In this document: piece by piece, positions 8,289-17,403 of the stretch
Layout: each line of letters starts with the position of its first letter
Position numbering within the stretch: the stretch's first letter is position 1
Origin: Neoroseomonas eburnea
GTDB lineage: Bacteria; Pseudomonadota; Alphaproteobacteria; Acetobacterales; Acetobacteraceae
Reading direction: 5' to 3'
Assembly: GCF_018129005.1 (NCBI RefSeq)
Contig: NZ_JAAEDL010000009.1
Coordinates: forward strand, 113,216-177,215
Length of the DNA: 64,000 nucleotides
The notes under the pieces: generated by a model
The model's database searches: none
What the model saw: the letters and a program-made list of their open reading frames with translations, nothing else
Told to the model about the DNA's origin: nothing
Made by a program: the position numbers and the translations under genes

Positions 8289-8873
8289 CTAGGCGCCGCG
8301 CGTCGCCTCCGCCGGCCGCTGGCCGGCCAGGCGACGAATGAGGGCGACGAATTCCGGCGTGTCCCAGGCGGCATCGCCTTCGAGCCGCGCCCTTTCCCGC
8401 CCGCGCCGATCCACGATGACGGTGGTCGGCAGGCCCCGCGCCCCGAGTGCCCGCGCCGCGGCACCCCGCGGGTCGAGCCAGATGCCGAGCGACTGCAGCC
8501 GCGCCCGCTCATAGAAGGCCTGCACCACCGGCGCGCCGCCGCGGTCGGAGGAGAGCGGCAGCACCAGGATCGCCTCCCGCGCCAGGGCGGCCGCCAGGCG
8601 GTCGAGCGCCGGCATCTCGGCCACGCAGGGCGGGCACCAGGTCGCCCACAGGTTGATCACCAGCCCGCGACCGGCGAAATCCGCGATGCCATGGGCCTTG
8701 CCTTGGGCATCCGTGAAGGTCAGATCCGGCAGGTCGGCCTCGCCTTCCCGCAGGCGGTTCATGCCGTGGGGGGCGGCGATGGCTTGCCGCGCCGGAAGCG
8801 CGGCGGGTAGGGTCCCGCCCGCCGCCAGCGCCGGGGCGGCCTTGAGGACGGAACGGCGCGTCGGAACCAGCAC
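8289..8873 (-). CDS. TlpA-like thioredoxin family protein
   Basis: A 194-residue exported thioredoxin-fold protein. The chosen GTG start at 8873 gives [20 protein letters not shown], a signal sequence with a twin-arginine look. The redox motif is [18 protein letters not shown], and the cis-Pro region is [16 protein letters not shown]. This is the TlpA/ResA pattern of periplasmic disulfide reductants. The frame stays open 38 codons upstream, but that stretch overlaps argH and lacks a signal peptide. The 16-base gap to the divergent argH start means overlapping promoters. Confidence 0.85.
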   Translation of the reverse strand: MLVPTRRSVLKAAPALAAGGTLPAALPARQAIAAPHGMNRLREGEADLPDLTFTDAQGKAHGIADFAGRGLVINLWATWCPPCVAEMPALDRLAAALAREAILVLPLSSDRGGAPVVQAFYERARLQSLGIWLDPRGAAARALGARGLPTTVIVDRRGRERARLEGDAAWDTPEFVALIRRLAGQRPAEATRGA

Positions 8874-8889
8874 GAAAGATATTCCCCCA

Positions 8890-10278
8890 GTGAGCAGCAA
8901 CGCCAATCGGCAGTGGGGCGGGCGCTTCGCGGAAGGCCCCTCCGCCATCATGGAAGCGATCAATGCCTCGATCGGCTTCGACCGCAAGATGTGGCGTCAG
9001 GACATCCGCGGCTCCCTCGCCCATGCCGCGATGCTGAAGCATGTGGGGATCATCTCGGCGGATGACGAGGCGGCGATCCGCGACGGCCTCGGCAGGATCG
9101 GCGACCGCATCGAGAAGGGGGACTTCCCCTTCGACGAGGCCCTGGAAGACATCCACATGAACGTGGAGGCGCGGCTGTCCGCCATGATCGGCGACGCCGG
9201 CAAGCGCCTGCACACCGCGCGGTCGCGCAACGACCAGGTGGCGCTGGATGTCCGCCTCTGGGTGCGGGACGCGATCGACGGGCTCTCGGGCCAGGTGCAG
9301 GACGTGATGCGCGCCTTGGTCGCCCGCGCCGAGGAGCATGCCGGCACGGTGATGCCGGGCTTCACGCATCTGCAGCCGGCGCAGCCGGTGACGCTGGGGC
9401 ACCATTTCCTCGCCTATGTCGAGATGCTCTCGCGCGACCTGTCGCGGCTGCGGGATTGCCGGGCGCGGATGAACGAATGCCCGCTCGGCGCCGCGGCGCT
9501 TGCCGGCACGGGCTTTCCGATCGACCGGCACATGACGGCGAAGGCGCTCGGCTTCGATGGGCCGACGCGCAACAGCCTCGATTCCGTCGCCTCGCGCGAT
9601 TTCGCCGCCGAGTTCCTCTTCTGCTGCGCGATGTGCGCGACGCATCTGTCGCGCCTGGCCGAGGAGATCGTGATCTGGACGAACCCCTATTTCGGGTTCG
9701 TGAAGCTGTCGGATTCCTTCACCACCGGCTCGTCCATCATGCCGCAGAAGCGCAACCCGGACGCGGCCGAGCTGGTGCGCGGCAAGACCGGGCGCGTGGT
9801 CGGCGCGCTGGTGGGCTTGCTCACGGTGATGAAGGGCCTCGCCATGACCTATTTCAAGGACATGCAGGAGGACAAGGAAGGCGTCTTCGACGCCGCCGAG
9901 ACGCTGACGCTCAGCCTCGCCGCCATGGCCGGCATGATCCGCGACCTGAAGCCGGATGTCGGGCGCCTCGCGGCGGCGGCCGGCGCAGGCTTCTCCACCG
10001 CGACCGACCTCGCGGACTGGCTGGTGCGGGAACTGAAGATGCCCTTCCGCGACGCGCACCACGTCACCGGCGCGCTGGTGGCGAAGGCGGAGGGGCTCGG
10101 CGTGGACCTCTCGGGCCTGACCATCGAGGAGATGCGCGAAGCGGAACCCCGCATCCACGAAGGCGTGTACGACGTGCTGTCGGTCGCCGCCTCGGTGCGG
10201 TCGCGCACCTCCTACGGCGGCACGGCGCCGGCCAATGTCGCGGCCATGGCCGCGGAGTGGAAGGCGAAGCTGGCATGA
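8890..10278 (+). CDS. argH: Argininosuccinate lyase
   Basis: Last enzyme of arginine biosynthesis; splits argininosuccinate into arginine and fumarate in the cytoplasm. From the GTG at 8890 ([19 protein letters not shown]) the length is 462 residues, normal for the family. The fumarase/aspartase superfamily signature [12 protein letters not shown] is present, as are [13 protein letters not shown] and the [15 protein letters not shown] segment holding catalytic residues. The next gene overlaps the stop by ATGA and encodes a small lipoprotein, a common argH neighbourhood in Proteobacteria. Confidence 0.97.
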   Translation: MSSNANRQWGGRFAEGPSAIMEAINASIGFDRKMWRQDIRGSLAHAAMLKHVGIISADDEAAIRDGLGRIGDRIEKGDFPFDEALEDIHMNVEARLSAMIGDAGKRLHTARSRNDQVALDVRLWVRDAIDGLSGQVQDVMRALVARAEEHAGTVMPGFTHLQPAQPVTLGHHFLAYVEMLSRDLSRLRDCRARMNECPLGAAALAGTGFPIDRHMTAKALGFDGPTRNSLDSVASRDFAAEFLFCCAMCATHLSRLAEEIVIWTNPYFGFVKLSDSFTTGSSIMPQKRNPDAAELVRGKTGRVVGALVGLLTVMKGLAMTYFKDMQEDKEGVFDAAETLTLSLAAMAGMIRDLKPDVGRLAAAAGAGFSTATDLADWLVRELKMPFRDAHHVTGALVAKAEGLGVDLSGLTIEEMREAEPRIHEGVYDVLSVAASVRSRTSYGGTAPANVAAMAAEWKAKLA

Positions 10279-10403
10279 CACGCGGGGTGCTGGCCGTGCT
10301 GGCGCTGGCGCTGCTGGTCGGCGCCTGCGGCAAGGTCGGGCCGGTGCGGCCGCCCGGGCCGCCGGAGCAGGTCACCTATCCGAGGCCGTATCCGAACCGC
10401 TGA
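10275..10403 (+). CDS. Small lipoprotein (LptM/YifL-like)
   Basis: A 42-residue lipoprotein, too short for standard calls. The signal sequence [14 protein letters not shown] ends in a lipobox (LVGAC) and is followed by [14 protein letters not shown]. The GxxGP stretch after the lipidated cysteine is the recurring feature of the argH/lysA-linked LptM group, which assists maturation of the LPS translocon in E. coli. The gene overlaps argH by ATGA. No lysA follows, which is unusual; the next 300 bases hold a family B repeat instead. Confidence 0.75.
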   Translation: MTRGVLAVLALALLVGACGKVGPVRPPGPPEQVTYPRPYPNR

Positions 10404-10494
10404 ACGCGACAAGGTCGGGGGGAGGGAACTCCCCCCGGTCCCCCCCTCCTTCCCTGGTCACCTGGATGGAGGTGCCGGCGTTGGCGGGCCGGCA

Positions 10495-10664
10495 CTCATA
10501 CCCGCGGCACGAGACATTGCCTCATGCCGAGGCCGTGACTGGGAACCCGGAATGCGGCCCGCCGGTGGTCCGGCGAAGCCAAGCAAACCGGAGGTTTGCG
10601 CCCGGCGTCTGAGGGCACGAAACGGCTGATACCGGCGGTCGCGAACAGCGGCCGATGCTACCAG
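10495..10664. repeat. Family B interspersed repeat (copy 1, inverted)
   Basis: Reverse-oriented copy of a repeat also found at 35263-35404 and 39523-39677. Shared blocks include GGTCCGGCGAAGCCAAGC, AAACCGGAGGTTTGCGCCCG and GCGGTCGCGAACAGCGGC. Ends are marked by imperfect copies of CATACCAGCGGCACGAG. This is the most diverged of the three. It fills the 317-base gap 10404-10720, where a G/C run (GGGGGAGGGAACTCCCCCC at about 10418) may act as the argH terminator. Confidence 0.8.
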
Positions 10665-10720
10665 ACAACTGCGCGGGGATCCGGCTGCGGCACCACTTGG
10701 TGCCCGGCCTGTCCGCTCTG

Positions 10721-11458
10721 TCACCCCAGGGTGCCGGCATCGGCGGGCGGCCCGCTGCGGTTCGCCTTGAGCAGTTCGGCAAGCAGCGCGCCATGCTCCC
10801 GCAGATCGCGCACGATGGCGGCGCGCGCCCCCTCGGCGTCGTGCGCCTCCAGGGCATCGAGCAGGGCGGCGTGCGGATGGCCCTGGAGCGAGGTCGGCTG
10901 CGGCGGGTCGAACAGCAGGTTGATGGTCGGGCCCGCCTGCACCCACAGGCTCTCGACCACGCGCTGCAGCACAGGCATGCGCGCGATGGCGATGATCCTG
11001 AAGTGGAACCGCTCATTCTCCGTGAGCACGGTCTGCGCGTCGCCGATGCGCCGGCCCTCGATCAGCCGCGCATGGATGGCGCGCAGCTCGGCGACCTCCT
11101 CCGCCGTCACCAACCCCGCAGCACGGGCCGCGGCGCGGCCCTCGAGCTCGGTGCGCAGGTCCATGATCTCCGCGTAGCGGTCCGGCGCGAGGCGAGGGAC
11201 CCAGGCGATGCCGCGCGCATCCAGGTCGAGCGCGCCCTCGGACACCAGGCGGAGCAGCGCCTCGCGCACCGGGGTCGGGCTCACGCCCAGCTCCTGCGCC
11301 AGCATGCGATGGACGAGCCTCTGCCCCGGGGCGAGCCGGCCGGACATGAGCGCGGCACGCAGGCGGCGATAGACCTTGCCCGCAAGGCTTTCCTCGCGAT
11401 CGACCGGGGCCAGGGCGGTGTCCATGTCCATGAGGCGTGGATTGTTCGCGCGCCCCAT
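10721..11458 (-). CDS. GntR family regulator (FadR-like C-terminal domain)
   Basis: Transcription factor with an N-terminal winged helix (LAGKVYRRLRAALMSGRLAPG, then LAQELGVSPTPVREALLRL) and a C-terminal all-helical FCD ligand domain (LRTELEGRAAARAA, ENERFHFRI, ALEAHDAEGARAAI). Starts at 11458 (MGRANNPRLMDMD) or 11431 are both possible. It is divergent from the ThDP-ADH-SDR operon, which it most likely controls through the AT-rich dyad at 11480-11495. The ligand is unknown. Confidence 0.88.
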   Translation of the reverse strand: MGRANNPRLMDMDTALAPVDREESLAGKVYRRLRAALMSGRLAPGQRLVHRMLAQELGVSPTPVREALLRLVSEGALDLDARGIAWVPRLAPDRYAEIMDLRTELEGRAAARAAGLVTAEEVAELRAIHARLIEGRRIGDAQTVLTENERFHFRIIAIARMPVLQRVVESLWVQAGPTINLLFDPPQPTSLQGHPHAALLDALEAHDAEGARAAIVRDLREHGALLAELLKANRSGPPADAGTLG

Positions 11459-11479
11459 TGACGCGTCAAGATGTTTGCC

Positions 11480-11495
11480 GTTTGCTATTGCAAAC
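11480..11495. promoter_or_regulatory. Probable GntR operator in the divergent promoter region
   Basis: A perfect inverted repeat, GTTTGC-TATT-GCAAAC, lies in an AT-rich patch within a GC-rich background. It sits between the GntR start (11458) and the ThDP enzyme start (11535). Extra half-sites flank it (GTTTGCC just before, AAACGC just after). Placement and symmetry fit an autoregulated GntR operator; binding is inferred. Confidence 0.65.
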
Positions 11496-11534
11496 AACAA
11501 ACGCAAATACCCCTCGCGATCAGGAAATGTCCCG

Positions 11535-13256
11535 ATGCCCGACACCGGTGCCCCCGCCAACGCGACCGTCGCCCTGCGCCTGGCCGAAGCCTTCGCCCGC
11601 CATGGCGTGACCGTGACCTTCGGGCAGAGCCTGCCCTCGGCCTTCCACCTCGCCTCCCCCCATGCCGGCATCCGGCAGACCGTCTATCGGCAGGAGAACA
11701 TGGGCGGGACCATGGCCGACGGCTACGCCCGCATCTCGCGCAAGGTCGGCGTCGTCACGGCGCAGAACGGCCCGGCCGCGACCCTTCTCGTGCCGCCGCT
11801 GGCGGAGGCGATGAAGGCGAGCGTCCCGGTCATCGCCCTGGTGCAGGAGGTGAACCGCGACACCGCCGACAGGAACGCCTTCCAGGAACTCGACCACATC
11901 CGCATGTTCGACGCGGTGGCGAAATTCGTCCGTCGCATCGACCGCGCCGACCGCCTCGACGACTACGTGGACATGGCCTTCACGGCGGCGACCTCCGGCC
12001 GGCCCGGCCCGGCCGTGCTGCTGGTGCCCGCTGACCTGCTGCTCGAACAGGCGGCGGCCTCGTCGCGACGGCGGGCCAGCCTCGGCGCCTTCCCGCTCGA
12101 CCGGACGCTCGCGGATCCGGCGCGTATTGCGGAGGCGGCGGCGCTGCTCGCCAAGGCCGCGCGTCCGCTCGTCATCGCCGGCGGCGGCGTGCACCTCTCC
12201 GGTGCCGCGGAGGAGCTCGCCGCGCTGCAGCAGGATGCGCACCTGCCCGTCGCCACCACCTTCATGGGCAAGGGCAGCGTGGACGAGACGCATCCGCTCT
12301 CGCTCGGCGTGGTCGGCAACACGATGGGCCTCGGCGCCCGCACGCGCGACCTGCGGCCGATGGTCGAAGGGGCCGACGTCGTGCTGCTGGTCGGCAACCG
12401 CACCAACCAGAACGGCACCGATTCCTGGACGCTCTACCCGCGCGGCGCGCGCTACATCCACATCGATCCCGACCCGATCGAGATCGGCCGCAACTACGAG
12501 GCGCTGCGCCTGGCAGGCGACGCGAAGCTGACGCTCGCCGCGCTGCGCGAGGCGATGCTGGCGCAGGATCTCTCCGCGCGCGCCGCCGCGCGTCCGAAGG
12601 TGGAAGTGGAGATCGGCAAGGCCATCGATGGCTGGCGCAATCTCGTCGCCGGCGTCACCACGCGCGATGGCGGCCCGGTGCGCCCCGAACGCATCGCCGC
12701 CGAGATCGACAGGCGCCTGCCCGCCGATGGCATCATGGTGGCGGACGCCTCCTACTCGTCCAACTGGATCAACATCTACATGACGGCGCGCCGCGCCGGG
12801 CAGCGCTTCCTCACCCCGCGCGGCCTCGCCGGCCTCGGCTGGGGCGTGCCGCTGGCGATCGGGGCGCAGGTCGCGGCGCCGGACAGCCGCGTGGTCTGCC
12901 TCTGCGGCGATGGCGGCTTCGGCCATTCCTGGGCGGAGCTCGAGACGCTGCGCCGCCTGAAGCTGCCGGTCACCGTGGTGGTGCTGAACAACGGCATCCT
13001 CGGCTTCCAGAAGCACGCCGAGGACACGAAGTACGGCGACCACACCATCGCCTGCGACTTCGCCGAGGTGGACCACGCCGCCATCGCCCGCGCCTGCGGC
13101 GTCGCAGGCCTTCGCGTCGAACGCGGCGAGGATGTCGGCCCGGCGCTCGATGCCGCCTTCGCCTCGGGCAAGCCGGCGCTCATCGAGGTCATGACCGACC
13201 CGGACGCCAAGCCTCCGCTGACCATGTACCATGGCCACTACCCGGAGCCCTTCTGA
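11535..13256 (+). CDS. Thiamine diphosphate-dependent enzyme, acetolactate synthase-like
   Basis: A 573-residue enzyme with the three-domain ThDP fold. The N-terminal PYR domain carries the catalytic glutamate in YRQENMGGTMADGYAR. The C-terminal PP domain has the cofactor motif GDGGFGHSWAELETLRRL ending in VVLNNG. It resembles acetolactate synthase large subunits and related 2-oxoacid lyases, but there is no adjacent small subunit and the operon is catabolic in style, so a decarboxylase or carboligase role is more likely. It is followed within 3 bases by an alcohol dehydrogenase and then an SDR. The substrate is unknown. Confidence 0.85.
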   Translation: MPDTGAPANATVALRLAEAFARHGVTVTFGQSLPSAFHLASPHAGIRQTVYRQENMGGTMADGYARISRKVGVVTAQNGPAATLLVPPLAEAMKASVPVIALVQEVNRDTADRNAFQELDHIRMFDAVAKFVRRIDRADRLDDYVDMAFTAATSGRPGPAVLLVPADLLLEQAAASSRRRASLGAFPLDRTLADPARIAEAAALLAKAARPLVIAGGGVHLSGAAEELAALQQDAHLPVATTFMGKGSVDETHPLSLGVVGNTMGLGARTRDLRPMVEGADVVLLVGNRTNQNGTDSWTLYPRGARYIHIDPDPIEIGRNYEALRLAGDAKLTLAALREAMLAQDLSARAAARPKVEVEIGKAIDGWRNLVAGVTTRDGGPVRPERIAAEIDRRLPADGIMVADASYSSNWINIYMTARRAGQRFLTPRGLAGLGWGVPLAIGAQVAAPDSRVVCLCGDGGFGHSWAELETLRRLKLPVTVVVLNNGILGFQKHAEDTKYGDHTIACDFAEVDHAAIARACGVAGLRVERGEDVGPALDAAFASGKPALIEVMTDPDAKPPLTMYHGHYPEPF

Positions 13257-13258
13257 CC

Positions 13259-14290
13259 ATGCTCGCGCTCTGCAAGACGCGCGCGGGCTTCGGGCTGGAG
13301 GCGCTGGACCTGCCGGCGCCCGCCTCGCCCGGTCCGGGCGAGGCGCTGATCGAGGTCGAGGCCGTCGGCATCTGCGGCAGCGACGTCCATGCCTATGAGT
13401 GGACCGACGGGTATGGCCACATGGTGCCGTACCTGCCGGTGATCATGGGCCATGAATTCGCCGGCCGTGTCGCCGCGGTCGGCGACGGCGCGCGCATCGC
13501 CGAAGGCACGCGCGTCGCCGTGCATCCGGCGGTGTTCCTCGGTGACGGCAAGGCGGCCTGGCCCGGCGATCCGCGCATCGGCGCCGAGCGGCGCGTGCTG
13601 GGGCTGACCGCGCAGGGTGGCTTCGCCCGCTTCGTGAAGGTGCCGGCGAGCAACCTGCTGCCGCTGCCGGCGGCGGTCGACGCCGAGCTCGGCGCGCTGG
13701 TGGAACCCCTCTCCGTCGCCGCGGAGGCCGTGCTGGTCGGCGATGTCGGGCTCGGCGACACCGTGCTGGTGCTCGGCCCGGGCACGATCGGACAGGGCCT
13801 TGCGCTGATGGCGCGCGCCGCCGGCGCCGGCCGCGTCATCGTCGCCGGCCGCGCCGATGCGCCGCGCTTCGAGGTGCTGCGCAGCCTCGGCGTCACCGAC
13901 ACGATCGACGTGGCGGAGGGCCCGCTCGCCGACCAGGTCCTGGCGCTGACCGGCGGCCGGCCGGTGGATGTCGTGCTGGAAGCGACGGGCCACCCGCCCT
14001 CCATCACGGATGCGCTGCCGGTGCTGAAGCGCGGCGGTGTGCTGGTGGTGGCCGGCATCCACGCGGCGCCGCTCTCCCTCCCGCTCACCACCTTCGTGCG
14101 CAACCGGCACCAGCTTCGCGCCTCGCACGGTTCGGAGCACGCCACCTGGGAACGGGTGATCGCGCTGCTCGCCCGCGACCCGGAGGCCTTCCGGCCGATG
14201 ATCACGCACCGCCTGCCCCTCGAACGCGGGCTCGAAGGCTTCGAGCTCGCCCGTCAGCGGGCCGCCAGCAAGGTGATCCTGACCCCATGA
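13259..14290 (+). CDS. Zinc-type alcohol/polyol dehydrogenase (MDR family)
   Basis: A 343-residue NAD(P)-dependent medium-chain dehydrogenase. Catalytic zinc ligands are visible: the Cys in GICGSDVHAYEW and the GHE of IMGHEFAGRV. The Rossmann motif is VLGPGTIGQGLALM. The usual lobe with four cysteines for the structural zinc is absent; the corresponding segment (HPAVFLGDGKAAWPGDPRI) has no cysteine. It is coupled to the SDR gene by ATGA overlap. It probably oxidises a sugar- or hydroxyacid-like substrate in the same pathway as the ThDP enzyme. Confidence 0.87.
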   Translation: MLALCKTRAGFGLEALDLPAPASPGPGEALIEVEAVGICGSDVHAYEWTDGYGHMVPYLPVIMGHEFAGRVAAVGDGARIAEGTRVAVHPAVFLGDGKAAWPGDPRIGAERRVLGLTAQGGFARFVKVPASNLLPLPAAVDAELGALVEPLSVAAEAVLVGDVGLGDTVLVLGPGTIGQGLALMARAAGAGRVIVAGRADAPRFEVLRSLGVTDTIDVAEGPLADQVLALTGGRPVDVVLEATGHPPSITDALPVLKRGGVLVVAGIHAAPLSLPLTTFVRNRHQLRASHGSEHATWERVIALLARDPEAFRPMITHRLPLERGLEGFELARQRAASKVILTP

Positions 14291-15045
14291 GCAACGCCGA
14301 TCGCGTCGCCCTCGTCACCGGCGCCGCCCGCGGCCTCGGCGCGGCCGTCGCCAGGCGGCTCGCCGCCGCGGGGCATCCCGTCGTCCTCGCCGACATCCTC
14401 GACCGCGTCGAGGAGACCGCCGCCGCGATCGTGGCGGAGGGCCACCAGGCCCGCGCCATCCGCCTCGACGTGGCCGACGAGGCCGCCATCGAGGCCCTGC
14501 CGGAGGTGCTGGGCGAGTGGTGGTCCCGGCTCGGCGTGGTGGTGAACAACGCCGGCATCTCGCCCAAGGTCGATGGCCGCAAGCGCCTGGTCGAGGAGAT
14601 CCCGACCGAGGAATGGCGCCGGGTGATGGATGTGAACCTCACCGGCCCCTTCATGCTGTCGCGTGCGGCGATCCCCGTGCTCAAGCAGCGCCGCTGGGGC
14701 CGCATCGTGATGATGACCAGCCAGGCCGCCCGCGTGCCGAGCACCATCACCGGCGCCTACTACGGCGCCTCCAAGACCGGCCTGATGGGCTTCGCGCGCA
14801 ACCTGGCGGCGGAGCTCGGCCCCTTCGGGATCACGGTGAACAGCGTCGCGCCGGGCCGCATCAACAGCGACATGGTCGCCGGCGCGGCCCCCGGCATGAA
14901 CGAGGCCTTCCTCGCGCGCATCCCGCTCGGCCGCCTGGGCGAACCGGAGGAGGTCGCCGAGGTGGTGAACTTCCTCGTCTCCGATGCCGCCGGCTACCTG
15001 ACCGGCACCACCATCGACGTGGGCGGCGGCAGCTTCATGCCCTGA
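14287..15045 (+). CDS. Short-chain dehydrogenase/reductase
   Basis: A classical 252-residue SDR. The cofactor motif is TGAARGLG, NNAG is intact, the catalytic serine lies in MMTSQAARV, and the catalytic Tyr/Lys pair in YYGASKTGL. The C-terminal pattern GYLTGTTIDVGGGSFMP is typical of 3-oxoacyl-reductase-like or sugar-alcohol SDRs. As last gene of the ThDP-ADH-SDR operon it likely acts on a product of the preceding dehydrogenase; the substrate is not evident. A strong hairpin follows at 15132. Confidence 0.9.
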   Translation: MSNADRVALVTGAARGLGAAVARRLAAAGHPVVLADILDRVEETAAAIVAEGHQARAIRLDVADEAAIEALPEVLGEWWSRLGVVVNNAGISPKVDGRKRLVEEIPTEEWRRVMDVNLTGPFMLSRAAIPVLKQRRWGRIVMMTSQAARVPSTITGAYYGASKTGLMGFARNLAAELGPFGITVNSVAPGRINSDMVAGAAPGMNEAFLARIPLGRLGEPEEVAEVVNFLVSDAAGYLTGTTIDVGGGSFMP

Positions 15046-15131
15046 ACGGCCGCTCGGGAAGGCCGACCCGGCCACCCGGCCGGGATGCCGTCCTCGGGAG
15101 GCCGGACGGCAGCGTGCGCCGATGCAGGCAT

Positions 15132-15159
15132 CGGGAATGCGCCGTTCGGCGCATTCCCG
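15132..15159. terminator. Bidirectional hairpin between SDR and tctC
   Basis: Perfect 12-base-pair stem CGGGAATGCGCC with the loop GTTC. It lies between the convergent SDR gene (ends 15045) and a tctC gene (ends 15191). There is no U-run on either side, so it may be a Rho-assisted or mRNA-stabilising hairpin rather than a simple intrinsic terminator. Confidence 0.6.
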
Positions 15160-15190
15160 GACAGGGTTCCGGACTGCACGCCGGGCGCTG

Positions 15191-16156
15191 CTACTCCGCC
15201 CGGATCCCCGCCGCCCGGATGGTCTCGCCCCAGGCCTGGCGGTCGCGGGCGATGGTGCGGGCGAAGGTGGCCGGGTCCTCGAAGTTCGGCGCCAGGCCAC
15301 TGTCGATCAGGCGGCGGCTGAGCGCGGGATCGGCCACCGTCGCGCGGATGGCGGCTGCCCAGCGCGCGATCGCCTCCTCCGGCATGCCGCGCGGACCGCA
15401 GACGCCGAACCAGCCGATCACCTCGAGCCCCGGCACGATGTCCGGCAGGCGCGGGGCGTCGGGGAATTCCGGCCAGCCCGCCCGGTCGCCCATCGCCAGC
15501 AGGCGGAGCTGCCCACCCTGGATCTGCCGGATGACGTCGCCGAGATTGGTGATGAGGATGTCGGCGCGGCCGGCGATGACGTCCACAGCGGCCGGCGCCG
15601 CACCGCGGTAGGGCACGTGCACCATGTCGATGCCCGCCATGCGCTTCAGCCGTTCGGTGGACAGGTGTTGCGCCTGGCCGTAGCCGGCGCTGGCATAGGT
15701 CAGCGCGCCGGGCCGCGCGCGCGCCGCGGCGATCAGTTCGCCCAGCGTCCGATAGGAACTGCCGGCGCCCGTCACGACGACGTAGGAGGAACGCGCGACA
15801 TTGGCGACCGGCACCAGGTCCTGCCCGACATCGATCGGCAGGTGCATGCCCGGCATCTCGGGGCTGATCGTCATCGGGCCCATGGGGCACAGCAGAACCT
15901 GGGACCCGTCGGCCGGGCCGCGCACCACGAACTCCGCGGCGATGAAGCCGTTGGCGCCGGTGCGCGTATCCACCACCGCGCGGTGGCCGAAGGCGGCCGC
16001 GACACCCTCCGCGACGACGCGCGCGGTGATGTCCGTGGTGCCGCCGGGGGCGTAGCCCACGACGATGCGTGCCGGCCGGTCCGTCGGCTGCGCCATCGCC
16101 GCGCCCGCGGCGAAAAGGGCGGCGCCCAGGCACGCCGCGATCCATCGTCTGTTCAT
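15191..16156 (-). CDS. TctC-type tripartite tricarboxylate transporter binding protein
   Basis: A 321-residue periplasmic solute-binding protein. Signal peptide MNRRWIAACLGAALFAAGAAMA, then the family opening DRPARIVVGYAPGGTTDITARV, the ligand loop TGANGFIAAEFV and a VPYRGAAPA segment. A good ribosome site (GGGAGAGGAC) precedes the ATG at 16156. No TctA or TctB membrane partner is present nearby, as is usual for the expanded orphan Bug/TctC proteins. It is the last gene of the minus-strand carboxylase operon and lies 25 bases after a second tctC, suggesting duplication. Confidence 0.9.
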   Translation of the reverse strand: MNRRWIAACLGAALFAAGAAMAQPTDRPARIVVGYAPGGTTDITARVVAEGVAAAFGHRAVVDTRTGANGFIAAEFVVRGPADGSQVLLCPMGPMTISPEMPGMHLPIDVGQDLVPVANVARSSYVVVTGAGSSYRTLGELIAAARARPGALTYASAGYGQAQHLSTERLKRMAGIDMVHVPYRGAAPAAVDVIAGRADILITNLGDVIRQIQGGQLRLLAMGDRAGWPEFPDAPRLPDIVPGLEVIGWFGVCGPRGMPEEAIARWAAAIRATVADPALSRRLIDSGLAPNFEDPATFARTIARDRQAWGETIRAAGIRAE

Positions 16157-16181
16157 GTCCGTCCTCTCCCCTTGTCGGTGT

Positions 16182-17123
16182 TCACTCGACGCGGATGCGC
16201 GCGGCGCGGATGGTCTCGCCCCACATCGCGCGGTCGTCGGCAATGGTGCGGGCGAAACGCGCAGGATCCTCGAAGCGCGGCGTCAGGCCGTTCTCCAGCA
16301 GCCGCCGCTGCAGCGCCTCGTCGGCGAAGCCCGTGCGCAGGGCTTCCACCCAGCGCGCCACCGCGGCCTCCGGCATGCCGCGCGGACCGCAAAGGCCGAA
16401 CCATCCGCTGATGGCGTAGCCGGGCAGCGCCTCCGAAACCTGGCCGGCATCCGGGAAGCGCGGGGAACCGATGCCGTCCGCGAAGGCCAGCAGCCGCAGC
16501 CCCTCGCCCACCTGCCCGGCCACGTCGCCGAGATTGGTGATGATGAGGTCGGCCCGCCCGGCCGCGACGTCCAGCACTCCCGGCGCCGCGCCGCGATAGG
16601 GCACGTGCACGAGCTCGAGTCCGCCCATCTGCGCGAAGCGCGCGCCGGAAAGGTGCGAGACCGCGCCGATGCCCGCGCTCGCATAGGTCAGCGTGCCGGG
16701 CCGCGCGCGCGCCGCCGCGACCACCTCCGCCACGCTGCGATAGGGCGAGCGGGCGGACACGACGATCACCTGGGTGGAATGCACGAGGTTGGCGATGGGC
16801 ACGAGGTCGCGCGCCGGATCGATCGGCATCTGCGCACCGGGCAGCTCCGGCGTGATGGTGAGCAGCCCGGTCGAGCACTGCACCACCGTGTGCCCGTCCG
16901 CCGGGCTGCGCGCGGCCTCGGCGGCGGCGATGAAGCCGTTGGCGCCGGTGCGGATCTCGACCACCGGGCGCTGGCCGAAGCTGGCGGCGACCGCCTCGGC
17001 GGTCAGCCGGTTGACGATGTCGCTGGTGCCGCCGGCGGCGAAGCCGCCGAGGATGCGCACCGGGCGGTCGGGGAAGGCCGCGGCAGGCGCGGCGGCGAGG
17101 ATGGCCGCGGCGAAGACGGCCAT
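16182..17123 (-). CDS. TctC-type tripartite tricarboxylate transporter binding protein
   Basis: A 313-residue paralogue of the neighbouring TctC. Signal peptide MAVFAAAILAAAPAAAF, then PDRPVRILGGFAAGGTSDIVN, the ligand loop TGANGFIAAAEA and VPYRGAAPG. The two proteins share long stretches such as VPYRGAAP and GLCGPRGMPE/GVCGPRGMPE and are probably tandem duplicates. The only good start, the ATG at 17123, has no ribosome site: the hairpin of a family A repeat (17134-17158) occupies the place where one should be. Confidence 0.9.
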   Translation of the reverse strand: MAVFAAAILAAAPAAAFPDRPVRILGGFAAGGTSDIVNRLTAEAVAASFGQRPVVEIRTGANGFIAAAEAARSPADGHTVVQCSTGLLTITPELPGAQMPIDPARDLVPIANLVHSTQVIVVSARSPYRSVAEVVAAARARPGTLTYASAGIGAVSHLSGARFAQMGGLELVHVPYRGAAPGVLDVAAGRADLIITNLGDVAGQVGEGLRLLAFADGIGSPRFPDAGQVSEALPGYAISGWFGLCGPRGMPEAAVARWVEALRTGFADEALQRRLLENGLTPRFEDPARFARTIADDRAMWGETIRAARIRVE

Positions 17124-17133
17124 GCGGGTGGCG

Positions 17134-17350
17134 CGGGAGGGGCGTCGCCCCTCCCGGGCCCACCCCACCAAAGGCCCGGGGCCTTTGGAAACCATCACCT
17201 GGCGCCCGGCGCCATTGGCGGAACCGGCATCTGCGCGCAGAGGGCGTCGAGACGGGACGGAATGCCCGCCGCGCCCGGCACCAGGAGACGGCTTTCCAAA
17301 TGACACGGTCATTTGGTGGGGAGGGTTCGGGAGGGGCGAAGCCCCTCCCG
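17134..17350. repeat. Family A composite repeat between tctC and the carboxyltransferase gene
   Basis: Complete copy. Left: GGGAGGGGCG-TC-GCCCCTCCC then CCAAAGGCC/GGCCTTTGG. The core is about 90 bases. The right inner hairpin has drifted to CCAAATGACACGGTCATTTGG and remains perfectly paired, so compensatory change has kept the structure. The right outer hairpin is GGGAGGGGC-GAA-GCCCCTCCC. It fills the 280-base gap 17124-17403, splitting the minus-strand operon between the carboxyltransferase and tctC genes. Confidence 0.87.
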
Positions 17351-17403
17351 CCCAAGGGTTGCTCATGTGCATCATTGTCGTTTCCCCCCGGAGTCGCGGC
17401 CCG

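Noticed and set aside
9456..10403. A 315-residue open frame covering the end of argH and the small lipoprotein
   Set aside because: Only its last 42 codons, starting at the ATG overlapping the argH stop, have coding character (lipobox signal); the rest is argH read out of frame.
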